Source: Balneolales bacterium
GTDB lineage: Bacteria; Bacteroidota; Rhodothermia; Balneolales; Balneolaceae
Reading direction: 5' to 3'
Length of the DNA stretch: 13,662 nucleotides
NCBI GenBank assembly: GCA_030830725.1
Contig: JAURMN010000004.1
Coordinates: 1-13,662 of the forward strand
Under the pieces are notes generated by a model. The model had not been told where the DNA came from and did not search any database. It worked only from the letters and a program-made list of their open reading frames with translations. How positions within the stretch are numbered: position 1 is the first letter of the stretch; each line of letters starts with the position of its first letter. Positions 6,320 through 13,662 of the stretch are shown here, piece by piece. The translations under genes were made by a program, and so were the position numbers.

Positions 6320-8605
6320 GTGTCTCAAACTCCCTCTTCCACCCAGGACACTTTAGCATTTAAAGAACCCGAAATAACACCAGAACTTGTTGAACAGCAT
6401 GGTCTTACGCCTGATGAGTTTAACATGATTTGCGATTATTTGGGGCGCACACCAACCTACACGGAGCTTGGTGTCTATTCGGTGATGTGGAGCGAGCATT
6501 GCTCCTACAAAAATTCGATTCTGGAGATTAAAAAACTCCCTCGGACCGGGCCACAGCTTCTGGTGGGTGCCGGCGAAGAGAATGCCGGGCTTGTGGATAT
6601 CGGTGATGGATTGGCCTGCGCGTTTAAAATTGAGTCGCATAATCACCCTTCAGCCGTTGAGCCTTATCAAGGAGCGGCAACGGGGGTTGGAGGGATCCAT
6701 CGAGACATCTTTACAATGGGTGCCCGGCCAGTGGCGAGTTTGAATTCATTGCGTTTTGGATCGCCGAATAACCCACGAGTGAAGTACTTGTTGGACGGCG
6801 TGGTTCGGGGAATCGGGGATTATGGAAATTCCTTCGGAGTACCGGTGATGGGGGGTGAAGTTTGTTTCGATCCGGCTTATGAAGGAAATCCGTTGGTGAA
6901 TGCGATGTCAGTGGGGATCGTAAAAGTGGGTGAAACAGCCTCTGCCATCGCGAAAGGGATTGGGAATCCGGTGATCATTGTTGGATCCTCTACCGGTCGC
7001 GACGGAATTCACGGTGCGACATTTGCCTCCGAAGAAATCAGTGAGGAGAGTGAAGCTAAACGTCCAAGCGTGCAGGTAGGTGATCCATTTACAGAGAAAC
7101 TCCTGCTCGAAGCCTCTTTAGAAGCACTCCAGACGGGCGGAGTAGTGGGTATGCAAGACATGGGAGCAGCTGGAATTGCCTGTTCCACCTCTGAAATGTC
7201 CGCTAAGGGGTTGGCTGGAATGAAGCTTGATCTGGATAAAGTACCGGCACGGGAAGATCATATGACGGCGTATGAGTTGCTTTTGAGTGAAAGCCAGGAG
7301 CGTATGCTTGTAGTGGCTGAAAAAGGGCATGAACAGGAAATTCTCGACATTTATCACAAATGGGATTTGAATGCCGTGGTAATTGGTGAGGTAGTCGAGG
7401 GCGATCGCGTTCAGTACATGAAGGATGGGGTTGTGAAAGCCGATATACCTGCGGACTCCCTAGTACTTGGTGGAGGGGCTCCGCAATATGTGCGCGAGGC
7501 CGTGCGCCCGGCCTATTTAGATGCGTTGGCGGCAGAAAAAGCGCCGAAATTAGATACGGCCGAAGATTTAGGTGCAACGCTTTGTAGGTTGCTAGGCTCG
7601 CCGAATATTGCCTCCAAGCGGTGGGTATTTGAGCAGTATGACACAATGGTGCGGACCAATACCGTGAGCGGGCCTGGCCCGTCTGACGCCGGTGTGATAC
7701 GAATTAAGGGAACGGTTAAAGGATTGGCGGCAAAGACCGATTGTAATGGAAAGTATGTGTATCTGAATCCGCGTAAGGGTGGGCAAATTGCTGTCGCTGA
7801 ATCTGCGCGGAATGTGGTTTGTGCTGGTGGGCAGCCTTTGGCTGTAACAAACTGTTTGAATTTTGGGAATCCATACAAGCCTGAAGTCTATTGGACGTTC
7901 AAAGAGGCGCTTGGCGGAATGGGGGATGCATGCCGTGCGTTGAATACTCCAGTGACCGGCGGGAACGTGAGTTTCTATAACGAAAACCCGAAAGGGGCGA
8001 TCTATCCAACCCCTATAATTGGGATGATAGGATTAGTGGAAAATGTTGTAGCGCATGCAACTACGATTGATTTTAAAGCCTTAAGCGAAGAACTCTTTTA
8101 TGTAGGTGCACCGCGGAAAGGTCTCGATGGAAGTGAGTACTACATGCAAGTTCACGGCACTCGCGGTAAGGATGCACCGGAGATCGATTTGGACGTCGAA
8201 GTACGTTTGCAAGCAGCTGTTTTGGAGATGATCAGAAGTGGGATTGTTTCGGCTGCTCATGACCTTTCGGATGGTGGGTTGGCTGTGGCCTTGGCTGAGA
8301 TGGCGCTACATTCTGGGATAGGAGCGAAGATTGGGGAGCAGGAGTTGAGTGATTTGGCGGAAGCTGGTTCAGGCTCTGCTCAGGAACTGCTCTTTAGTGA
8401 AGCGCAAAGTGGGGTTTTATTCACGCTACGTGGGGATAGTGATGTTGATGCACGTAAAAAGGCCGAAAAGATCTGCGCCACTCACCAAATTCCTCTATAT
8501 TATCTTGGATTGACCGCTGGAGATTTCCTCGAAATAGAGGGGATGTTAGCAGTAAGTGTTTCTGGTCTTAAAACAATCTACGAGTCTTATCCATTTGGAA
8601 AGTAA
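6320..8605 (+). CDS. purL: Phosphoribosylformylglycinamidine synthase subunit PurL
   Basis: A 761-residue small-type PurL, the ATP-dependent synthase subunit of step four of purine synthesis. It converts FGAR to FGAM using ammonia from the PurQ glutaminase, with PurS as bridging subunit; neither partner gene is in the window. Length matches small PurL (~740-760) rather than the ~1300-residue fused form. Clear signatures: SVMWSEHCSYK (54-64) with His60, KIESHNHPSAVEPYQGAATGVGG around 103-125 for ATP/Mg binding, TGGNVSFYNE (546-555) and AHDLSDGGLAVALAEMA (646-662) in the second half, reflecting the internal duplication. The start is GTG at 6320; about 30 variable residues precede the family core, and there is no Shine-Dalgarno sequence. 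It stands alone, not in a pur operon. Confidence 0.95.
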   Translation: MSQTPSSTQDTLAFKEPEITPELVEQHGLTPDEFNMICDYLGRTPTYTELGVYSVMWSEHCSYKNSILEIKKLPRTGPQLLVGAGEENAGLVDIGDGLACAFKIESHNHPSAVEPYQGAATGVGGIHRDIFTMGARPVASLNSLRFGSPNNPRVKYLLDGVVRGIGDYGNSFGVPVMGGEVCFDPAYEGNPLVNAMSVGIVKVGETASAIAKGIGNPVIIVGSSTGRDGIHGATFASEEISEESEAKRPSVQVGDPFTEKLLLEASLEALQTGGVVGMQDMGAAGIACSTSEMSAKGLAGMKLDLDKVPAREDHMTAYELLLSESQERMLVVAEKGHEQEILDIYHKWDLNAVVIGEVVEGDRVQYMKDGVVKADIPADSLVLGGGAPQYVREAVRPAYLDALAAEKAPKLDTAEDLGATLCRLLGSPNIASKRWVFEQYDTMVRTNTVSGPGPSDAGVIRIKGTVKGLAAKTDCNGKYVYLNPRKGGQIAVAESARNVVCAGGQPLAVTNCLNFGNPYKPEVYWTFKEALGGMGDACRALNTPVTGGNVSFYNENPKGAIYPTPIIGMIGLVENVVAHATTIDFKALSEELFYVGAPRKGLDGSEYYMQVHGTRGKDAPEIDLDVEVRLQAAVLEMIRSGIVSAAHDLSDGGLAVALAEMALHSGIGAKIGEQELSDLAEAGSGSAQELLFSEAQSGVLFTLRGDSDVDARKKAEKICATHQIPLYYLGLTAGDFLEIEGMLAVSVSGLKTIYESYPFGK

Positions 8606-8710
8606 AGCGTTCGAATCGATTATTTGTTGATTTGAATGTCGACTTCATGGATATCCTCTCGAGAAGAACTGGTGAAGGTAATTAGAGAGTTTAAATTCAA
8701 CACTGTAATT

Positions 8711-8714
8711 GGAG
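8711..8714 (+). promoter_or_regulatory. Ribosome binding site that fixes the lat start
   Basis: GGAG lies six bases before the ATG at 8721. The open frame extends upstream to a TTG at 8709, but that codon overlaps this site, so the ATG at 8721 is the better start. Confidence 0.7.
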
Positions 8715-8720
8715 CGAATT

Positions 8721-10067
8721 ATGTCTGTACATGTAAAAGCGGCAAACGTACATGATGTCTTGAAGAAACACATTCTTGCGGATGGATTTAGTATGGTTCT
8801 CGACCTTGAGAACTCTAAAGGGTCCTATCTGCGTGATGCAAAATCAGGGAAAGATTACCTCGATTTTTTCACTTTTTTCGCCTCCAGTCCTCTTGGAATG
8901 AATCACCCAAAGCTTGCAGGTGATTCTCAATTTTTGGATCGCATGGGACGAATTGCAATTCAAAATCCATCCAATAGTGATGTCTACACGCAGGAAATGG
9001 CCGAGTTTGTAGAGACGTTTGGGCGTGTTGGGATTCCTAATTATCTGCCGTATGCGTTTTTTGTGGCAGGAGGTGCATTAGCCGTTGAAAATGCGATGAA
9101 AGTGGCCTTTGACTGGAAGGTCCAAAAAAATTTCCGCAAAGGGTATCGTCAAGAAAAAGGACACATGGTCCTGCATTTTGAGAATGCATTCCATGGTCGC
9201 TCTGGATATACCATGTCCGTGACCAATACCGAACCAAACAAGGTTAAATACTTCCCGAAATTTCCATGGCCACGGGTGATGAGCCCGGCGATGGAGTTTC
9301 CATTTGAAGGGGCAGTCATTGAGCGCGTGGTAGAAGCCGAAAGAATGGCAATTTTGCAAGCTGAGCGTTACTTCGAGACACATAAGGATGATATCGCCTG
9401 CATTTTGATTGAGCCGATTCAGGCTGAGGGAGGAGACCGTCATTTTCGCCCTGAATTTCACCGAGAGCTGCGTCGCTTGGCTGATGAGCATGAGGCATTA
9501 TTGATATATGATGAAGTGCAGACCGGAGTCGGATTAACAGGAAAATTCTGGGCACATGAGCATTACGTGAAACCGGATATCATTGCCTTTGGGAAAAAAG
9601 CACAAGTATGTGGCATTTTGGCCAGCAATCGTATTGACGATATCGATACGAACGTATTCCATGTCTCCTCGCGAATCAACTCCACTTGGGGAGGTAATCT
9701 GGTGGATATGGTGCGCTTTACCCGGATCTTAGAGGTAATTGAAGAGGATAAACTCGTGGATCACACGGCACGTGAAGGCGCATGGTTGCTAGAGCAGATT
9801 CAGGTACTGGCCGGTCGTTATGAGTATTTAACTAATCCCCGTGGGAAAGGGCTTATGTGTGCAATCGATCTGCCAGATACCCATTCCCGAAATGCCGTTA
9901 TTTCTCAGTGTCGTGAGAATGGAATGATGATTCTGCCATGTGGAACGCGTACGATCAGATTTCGCCCTCAGTTGTCAGTGAGTCGTGATGAACTGGTAGA
10001 AGGACTTGGGATCCTAGAAAAAAGCTATAAAGAGGCCGTGGTAAAGTGCCCGGTAGTGGGAAAGTAG
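8721..10067 (+). CDS. lat: L-lysine 6-aminotransferase
   Basis: A 448-residue class III PLP aminotransferase matching lysine epsilon-aminotransferase throughout. It moves the epsilon-amino group of lysine to 2-oxoglutarate, giving glutamate and 2-aminoadipate semialdehyde, which cyclises to piperideine-6-carboxylate. Signatures: GSYLRDAKSGKDYLDFFTFF (34-53), GGALAVENAMKVAFDWK (117-133), FHGRSGYTMSVTNTEPNK (157-174), EPIQAEGGD (231-239), Asp264 in YDEVQTG (cofactor nitrogen), the Schiff-base Lys292 in FGKKAQVCG, and RINSTWGGNLVDM (318-330). The pattern around FGKKAQVCG and STWGGN separates it from ornithine and GABA aminotransferases. The ATG at 8721, with GGAG six bases upstream, is preferred over TTG at 8709. 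No aldehyde dehydrogenase for the next step of lysine breakdown lies nearby. It is 115 bases after purL and functionally unrelated to it. Confidence 0.93.
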   Translation: MSVHVKAANVHDVLKKHILADGFSMVLDLENSKGSYLRDAKSGKDYLDFFTFFASSPLGMNHPKLAGDSQFLDRMGRIAIQNPSNSDVYTQEMAEFVETFGRVGIPNYLPYAFFVAGGALAVENAMKVAFDWKVQKNFRKGYRQEKGHMVLHFENAFHGRSGYTMSVTNTEPNKVKYFPKFPWPRVMSPAMEFPFEGAVIERVVEAERMAILQAERYFETHKDDIACILIEPIQAEGGDRHFRPEFHRELRRLADEHEALLIYDEVQTGVGLTGKFWAHEHYVKPDIIAFGKKAQVCGILASNRIDDIDTNVFHVSSRINSTWGGNLVDMVRFTRILEVIEEDKLVDHTAREGAWLLEQIQVLAGRYEYLTNPRGKGLMCAIDLPDTHSRNAVISQCRENGMMILPCGTRTIRFRPQLSVSRDELVEGLGILEKSYKEAVVKCPVVGK

Positions 10068-10142
10068 AAAAGCTTCGTTAGTGTTTTATTGAACGGGACT
10101 CCCACGAATATTGTTAGGTAGGTAAATTAAGATAGTCCTCCT

Positions 10143-10910
10143 ATGAAATCTCATTCCATTTTCTTTAACGCAATATTTTCTCTCCTTTTTTTCCTACCTG
10201 TGAAAGGTATGGCCCAAACTTATACAATTTGGTCAGGACCGGATACCACCATTATAAAAGCCAATTTTGCGGATTTTACGCAGGCTCAACATCAGGACCG
10301 TATTACGCCAAATGTCTGGCTGACGCGAGGCGCCAATGATGGCATGTTTAACATTGCCAAAGAAAGTTCTGAGGGATCGAATAGCCCTTCCGGAACTAAA
10401 TGGGCACTTGGAACCACAAAACAATTAGGATTGGGAGAGTTGGAATTCACTACGCTCAAGACAGCGGCAAATAACAAAATGAAAGAAGTTCCTGGTAAAT
10501 CGTTCGTCTTGTTCCTAGAGGAAGAGGATATTTATATCGATGTAACCTTTATTTCCTGGACAGATGGACAATCTAAAGGGGGTGGATTTTCATACAAGAG
10601 AAGCACAAATCAGGTTGGGACTCAGATTGAAGTTCTTGAGCAGCCTGATGGATTTATATTGAAACAAAATTATCCGAATCCATTTAATCCAACTACCCAA
10701 ATAGAATTCTTATTACCCATTACAACAGAGATTCAACTATCGGTATTTAATATAATGGGTAAGAAAGTGTTAGATCTGATTTCAGGAAGAATGGAGGCAG
10801 GTTTACACGCCATAACTTTGGATGCATCAAATCTACCTTCTGGGAATTACTTTTATCGGTTAGAGACAGCAGAGTTTTCTGAGGTTAAGTCAATGATCCT
10901 CTTGAAATAG
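10143..10910 (+). CDS. Secreted protein with C-terminal T9SS type A sorting domain
   Basis: A 255-residue exported protein. Residues 1-25 form a signal peptide with cleavage likely after MAQ. Residues ~27-155 form a compact module: WSGPDTT, NFADFTQAQHQDRIT, NVWLTRG, MFNIAKES, a TKWALGTT segment, and IYIDVTFISWTDGQSKGGGFSYKRST. Its function is not recognised, although similar stretches appear familiar from other Bacteroidota secreted proteins. The C-terminal ~85 residues are a type IX sorting domain, beginning near NYPNPFNPTTQIEF (176-189), followed by LSVFNIMGKKVL and ending in LPSGNYFYRLET and a hydrophobic tail. After outer-membrane translocation the domain is expected to be removed and the module released or attached to the surface. 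No Shine-Dalgarno sequence precedes the ATG. Only four bases separate its stop from the convergent ppc stop. Confidence 0.85.
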   Translation: MKSHSIFFNAIFSLLFFLPVKGMAQTYTIWSGPDTTIIKANFADFTQAQHQDRITPNVWLTRGANDGMFNIAKESSEGSNSPSGTKWALGTTKQLGLGELEFTTLKTAANNKMKEVPGKSFVLFLEEEDIYIDVTFISWTDGQSKGGGFSYKRSTNQVGTQIEVLEQPDGFILKQNYPNPFNPTTQIEFLLPITTEIQLSVFNIMGKKVLDLISGRMEAGLHAITLDASNLPSGNYFYRLETAEFSEVKSMILLK

Positions 10911-10914
10911 AAAC

Positions 10915-13329
10915 TTACCCCGTAGTCATCATTCCGCAGGCTACACCAGTAACGGTTTCACGTAGAAGGGACTCATTGGAGCGTTTTAGTGCCTCGAGCT
11001 GAATTAAATTTAACGGGTGAATCATCGAAGAGCGGAAGTAGATACTCTCACCGAGCCATGGTCGGTGCCATAGAAGATCTTCTTGCCCTGTCATTTCGTG
11101 GAAAAAGGTGAGTGTACGATTGAATTCCTGGGCAAATTGCTGATAATAGGCCTCGATTTGAGCTTTGGGTAAGTCTAATCGCTCTAAATAGAGTCGCCAG
11201 ATAGGGAGCTCCACTTTTCTCAAGGTAAATCCAAGCGCTTTTACATAAGATGTTAGGAATGCATTGATTTTGAGCTCTTTTCGGAGTTTGGAGCGATCTT
11301 TTACAGAAAGGGCTTCATATGCACTTCCAACACCCCACCACGTTGGAAAGAGAACTCGAGTTTGCGTCCAACAAAGCACCCAAGGAATCGCCCTGAGTTT
11401 TCGAGAAGCCGTTTGCCGTTTAGAAGGGCGGGATCCGATGCGCAACACATCTAAATAGTTGTAAGGAGTCGCCTGTAAGATGTGCTCAAAAAACTCATCT
11501 TTTTGTACCATTTTCTGATACGAAGTCTGAATTTGCTTCGAAAAGGTATGAAGAATGGAGTTTTTTGAATTTTTTCCAGTCAATACGCTTATGGGGTTGG
11601 TTCTGATGGTAGTGTTAGTAGCCGCGAGTTGATCGATAATTTTTTCAATTTGGCTGCGCATTATCAGGGCCGAACCGAAATTCCGTGCCACCATTTCACC
11701 TTGAACGGTGGCTTTGAAGATATTGACGGCAGATTTTGGCCATCCCTGCGTTTGTTCTTTAATCGAACCACCTCCTCGTTCGATAGATCCACCAGAACCG
11801 TGGAAGTAAATCGGTGTGAGTTTATGGCGTTTGAAGAACTTCTCCAGGTCTTGGAGCGCGAGCTGGATTAAATAGCGACTGGGTAAAACACCCGACTCTT
11901 TTGAAGAATCCGAATAGCCCAACATCACCTCAAATCGGCTTTCCCATAATTCATGGTGAGCTTTTTCGATAATACTGATCGTTTTACGACCTTTATTGAG
12001 CTTGAAGAAGCCTTCCAAAATCTGGGTTCCGTTCTGAAGTGCGTGTGCATTTTCGAAGAGGGGAACCACAGGGATTCGATATTCGCCAAGTTGTTGGCAA
12101 ATAAGTTTATATCCGGCCTGAACATCATGCTCATCCATCACCATACTCAGTACTAGACAGCGTACATACCATTTCGGATTCGATCCCTCTGATATATTTC
12201 GAAGCGTATGGATCATTCTGGCGATTGCAAACCCATCAAGGGCTTCATTGGAGTTAGATGCGCCAAAATCGGCTGCTTCACGAACCAATTCGCTGTCTTC
12301 ACGAACTTCCAAGGCCAATACAAGGGCGGGATAAACGATGAGCATTTCGCGAATATCGTCCAAAGGGGGGATCGGGAGCCCTGCCTTTAATTCCAGATCG
12401 TCGAGGAGTGCATGAAGTGTAGACTTAAAGGCCTCGATCCTGGATCCATCACCCTTCGTAATGATGGAAAGGGTATCCATTTTTGTGAGTAGGTTCTGAG
12501 TGGTAGTGCTCTGAATACCTAGCTGAGAGAGGTCTTCAAGTGCAAGTTCTAGTTTGCGACGAAGCCATTGCAAGAGATGCTTTCGCGAGATCTCCAGACT
12601 CGTAATGAGAGTCTTTTCGTCCACATTTGGGTGACCATCCTTATCTCCACCCACCCAACTTCGAAAATTGACCGGAACTCCCTGCTGAGAAAAGGTGATT
12701 TGTTGGTCAATAATTTCTTCTCGAAGCACAATTGAGTATAGATATTCCGCCTCATCCTTTACCGTCGGCTTTTGCTCACGAGACATCGGCACTTTGAGGG
12801 CTAATCTCAACAAATAGGAGAGAGATTCTTCTACTCCGGAAGTATCAAATTGAAGTGCCTGCTCAAGGATATGTGTGATTTTTTGGAATAAAAATAGACT
12901 TTCAGGGGAACGCGCTTCGGTGGGATGTGCGGTGAAGACGAGCTCTAGGTTCTGCTTGCAGAGGGCTTCGTGGATCTGAGAGGGAGTGAAGCCCTTGTTG
13001 TGAATCAGGTTCTTAAAGCAGTCATCTGCCTGGTGGTTCTGCCCGTCGCTGAAGTGAAGGATCTCGCTCTCTCCGCGCTTGTACATGGACCACCGGCGGT
13101 AGCGGTGGTGGCGCTCTGCTATGCTGATCTGTGCCAAGAACTCAGAGAAGATCCTGGCTGTGAATTTGACGTCGTCGAGGGACGAGCGGCCCACTGTACG
13201 AACGATTTCGTCGAAAAGATCGTTGGTGGGGGCGGCGGCGTAGGCGGCGGCCTTGGTAATGATATCCTTGGTGTTCTCCGACACGTCGTCAATCTCATCC
13301 AAACTCTTAGCCTCTAGGGCAAAGTCCAT
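10915..13329 (-). CDS. ppc: Phosphoenolpyruvate carboxylase with chimeric 5' end
   Basis: An 804-residue open frame for PEP carboxylase, which carboxylates PEP with bicarbonate to oxaloacetate. Signatures: VFTAHPTEA (131-139) with catalytic His135, FRSWVGGDKDGHPNV (222-236), GYSDSSKESG (471-480), FHGSGGSIERGGGS (509-522), GSRPSKR (632-638), LRAIPWVLCWTQTRVLFPTW (645-664) and a C-terminal TGVACGMMTTG. The family normally has FHGRGGS(I/V)GRGG; here the first Arg is Ser512 and the second Gly is Glu517, while Arg518 is kept. The C-terminal two thirds are bacterial in composition. Residues 1 to about 135 are GC- and AAC/AAG-rich: all six Asn codons are AAC and seven of eight Lys are AAG. They appear to come from another genome. 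The apparent ATG is therefore probably not the native start; an in-frame TGA lies a few codons upstream. About 800 residues is a little shorter than the 883 of E. coli. Confidence 0.85.
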   Translation of the reverse strand: MDFALEAKSLDEIDDVSENTKDIITKAAAYAAAPTNDLFDEIVRTVGRSSLDDVKFTARIFSEFLAQISIAERHHRYRRWSMYKRGESEILHFSDGQNHQADDCFKNLIHNKGFTPSQIHEALCKQNLELVFTAHPTEARSPESLFLFQKITHILEQALQFDTSGVEESLSYLLRLALKVPMSREQKPTVKDEAEYLYSIVLREEIIDQQITFSQQGVPVNFRSWVGGDKDGHPNVDEKTLITSLEISRKHLLQWLRRKLELALEDLSQLGIQSTTTQNLLTKMDTLSIITKGDGSRIEAFKSTLHALLDDLELKAGLPIPPLDDIREMLIVYPALVLALEVREDSELVREAADFGASNSNEALDGFAIARMIHTLRNISEGSNPKWYVRCLVLSMVMDEHDVQAGYKLICQQLGEYRIPVVPLFENAHALQNGTQILEGFFKLNKGRKTISIIEKAHHELWESRFEVMLGYSDSSKESGVLPSRYLIQLALQDLEKFFKRHKLTPIYFHGSGGSIERGGGSIKEQTQGWPKSAVNIFKATVQGEMVARNFGSALIMRSQIEKIIDQLAATNTTIRTNPISVLTGKNSKNSILHTFSKQIQTSYQKMVQKDEFFEHILQATPYNYLDVLRIGSRPSKRQTASRKLRAIPWVLCWTQTRVLFPTWWGVGSAYEALSVKDRSKLRKELKINAFLTSYVKALGFTLRKVELPIWRLYLERLDLPKAQIEAYYQQFAQEFNRTLTFFHEMTGQEDLLWHRPWLGESIYFRSSMIHPLNLIQLEALKRSNESLLRETVTGVACGMMTTG
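12905..12935. other. Composition and codon-use breakpoint inside ppc
   Basis: Hand counts of GC per 60 bases are about 45% (12781-12840), 32% (12841-12900), 58% (12901-12960), 50% (12961-13020) and 60% (13021-13140). The change coincides with the codons for FTAHPTEARSP, the most conserved part of the enzyme. This is where two unrelated PEPC genes could share enough identity to be joined by recombination or, more likely, by an assembler. Confidence 0.65.
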
Positions 13330-13333
13330 GTCC

Positions 13334-13439
13334 CTGAAGATTGTCGTTCAGGGCGGGCCACATGTGACAGTCAGATCGAAGGCAAAACACGCAAGGGTCC
13401 CAGCAGTGAGAGGAGGTATGGGGGGGGAAGGACAGGCAC
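13334..13439 (-). other. Candidate spliceosomal intron (106 bases)
   Basis: On the minus strand an exon end ...ATCACTAG is followed by GTGCCTGTCC, and the segment ends in AATCTTCAG before GGACATG. Removing 106 bases (not a multiple of three) joins the open frame ending YITR to the ppc frame beginning DMDFAL without a stop. Unspliced, the ppc frame meets TGA a few codons upstream. The donor is acceptable rather than perfect. Confidence 0.4.
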
Positions 13440-13609
13440 CTAGTGATGTAGTCCGAGTGCTGGAAGTGTCCGGCATCTCCAGCATGAGACTTCAGGTCTT
13501 GCATCTCTTTGGTACCCTTGCGCAGCGCGTCAAGGAAGAGTCCCCTGGGACGAGGGCCGATGAACAGAGGGTGAGCAGGATGTGCAGGAGATCGGTAGAC
13601 AAAAGGCTG
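13440..13609 (-). other. Candidate upstream exon of a eukaryotic PEPC-like gene
   Basis: The minus-strand frame that joins ppc after the proposed splice is open from just after TGA (13610-13612) down to 13440, 56 codons plus two bases. It contains GLFLDALRKGTKEMQDLKSH and then HFQHSDYITR, a charged, helix-like sequence with C-ending codons like the following exon. The true 5' edge is uncertain; a CAG acceptor just before the GLFLDAL codons is one possibility. I do not recognise a PEPC N-terminal motif in it, so the identity rests on frame continuity and codon style. Confidence 0.3.
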
Positions 13610-13662
13610 TCACTTTCCACAAGGTACCAGGCACCAACATCCTGCCAGCCCTTCTACTGACC

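Larger units (their letters stand above)
13330..13662 (-). other. GC-rich, eukaryote-like flank without a bacterial gene
   Basis: No bacterial gene, promoter or RNA is recognisable in these 333 bases. On the minus strand the sequence resembles exon and intron DNA continuous with the GC-rich first part of ppc. A G run of eight at 13420-13427 on the plus strand becomes a pyrimidine tract on the minus strand. Taken with the codon break near 12905-12935, this stretch is probably from the same foreign source as the ppc 5' end, plausibly a microalga. Confidence 0.5.

Noticed and set aside
7203..7646. Long minus-strand open frames within purL, including one of 147 codons
   Set aside because: They are antisense shadows of a well-conserved gene, with Pro/His/Ser-rich translations and no recognisable domain.
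8608..8638. Imperfect inverted repeat CGTTCGAATC / GATTTGAATG after purL
   Set aside because: It is ten pairs with two wobbles, but with an 11-base loop and no T run downstream, so it does not qualify as an intrinsic terminator.
8709..8720. TTG start giving a four-residue longer lysine aminotransferase
   Set aside because: The codon overlaps the GGAG ribosome binding site that is well spaced for the ATG at 8721.
12970..13660. Plus-strand open frames of 115 and 135 codons at the right end
   Set aside because: They run opposite to the PEPC coding sequence and the candidate exon/intron, and owe their length to the high GC content. Their translations show no family motif.

Overview
The window reads as a piece of a marine-type Bacteroidota/Rhodothermota-Balneolota chromosome of roughly 45-50% GC. 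The main taxonomic clue is the secreted protein at 10143-10910. It ends in a type IX secretion (T9SS type A) sorting domain with the NYPNPFNP signature that is typical of Balneolales, Rhodothermales and relatives. A lipoprotein with a lipobox Cys, mostly SD-poor starts, and a lysine 6-aminotransferase fit that placement. The assignment is inference, not a database result.

Layout from left to right: a methionine gamma-lyase-like PLP enzyme (+, 46-1272); a convergent three-gene unit on the minus strand (3270 down to 1350) of lemA followed by two TPM-domain proteins with stop/start overlaps, so probably one translationally coupled operon; then on the plus strand a YjjG-like HAD phosphatase (3450-4175, TTG start), a large lipoprotein of unknown function (4418-6175), purL (6320-8605, GTG start), lysine 6-aminotransferase lat (8721-10067) and a short T9SS cargo protein (10143-10910). 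A phosphoenolpyruvate carboxylase gene (13329 down to 10915) converges on the T9SS gene with only 4 bases between the stops. Most genes are housekeeping or central metabolism (methionine and lysine catabolism, purine synthesis, anaplerosis) and do not form one pathway. The surface genes (LemA/TPM, lipoprotein, T9SS cargo) are the accessory part.

The most unusual signal is at the right end. Near 12905-12935, exactly over the conserved TAHPTEA active-site motif of PEP carboxylase, GC rises from about 32-45% to about 58-60% per 60 bases. Codon use changes abruptly to an AAC/AAG/GCC-rich, eukaryote-like style. The sequence upstream of the apparent bacterial ATG contains a plausible GT...AG intron whose removal joins two open frames. 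The last ~750 bases therefore look like part of a eukaryotic (probably microalgal) PEPC gene joined to a bacterial ppc at a conserved motif. The simplest explanation is a chimeric assembly; a real gene fusion is the alternative. The predicted first ~130 residues of the PEPC should not be trusted as native.

No tRNA, rRNA, CRISPR array, insertion sequence or phage-like gene was seen. No clear new defence or mobile system is present.
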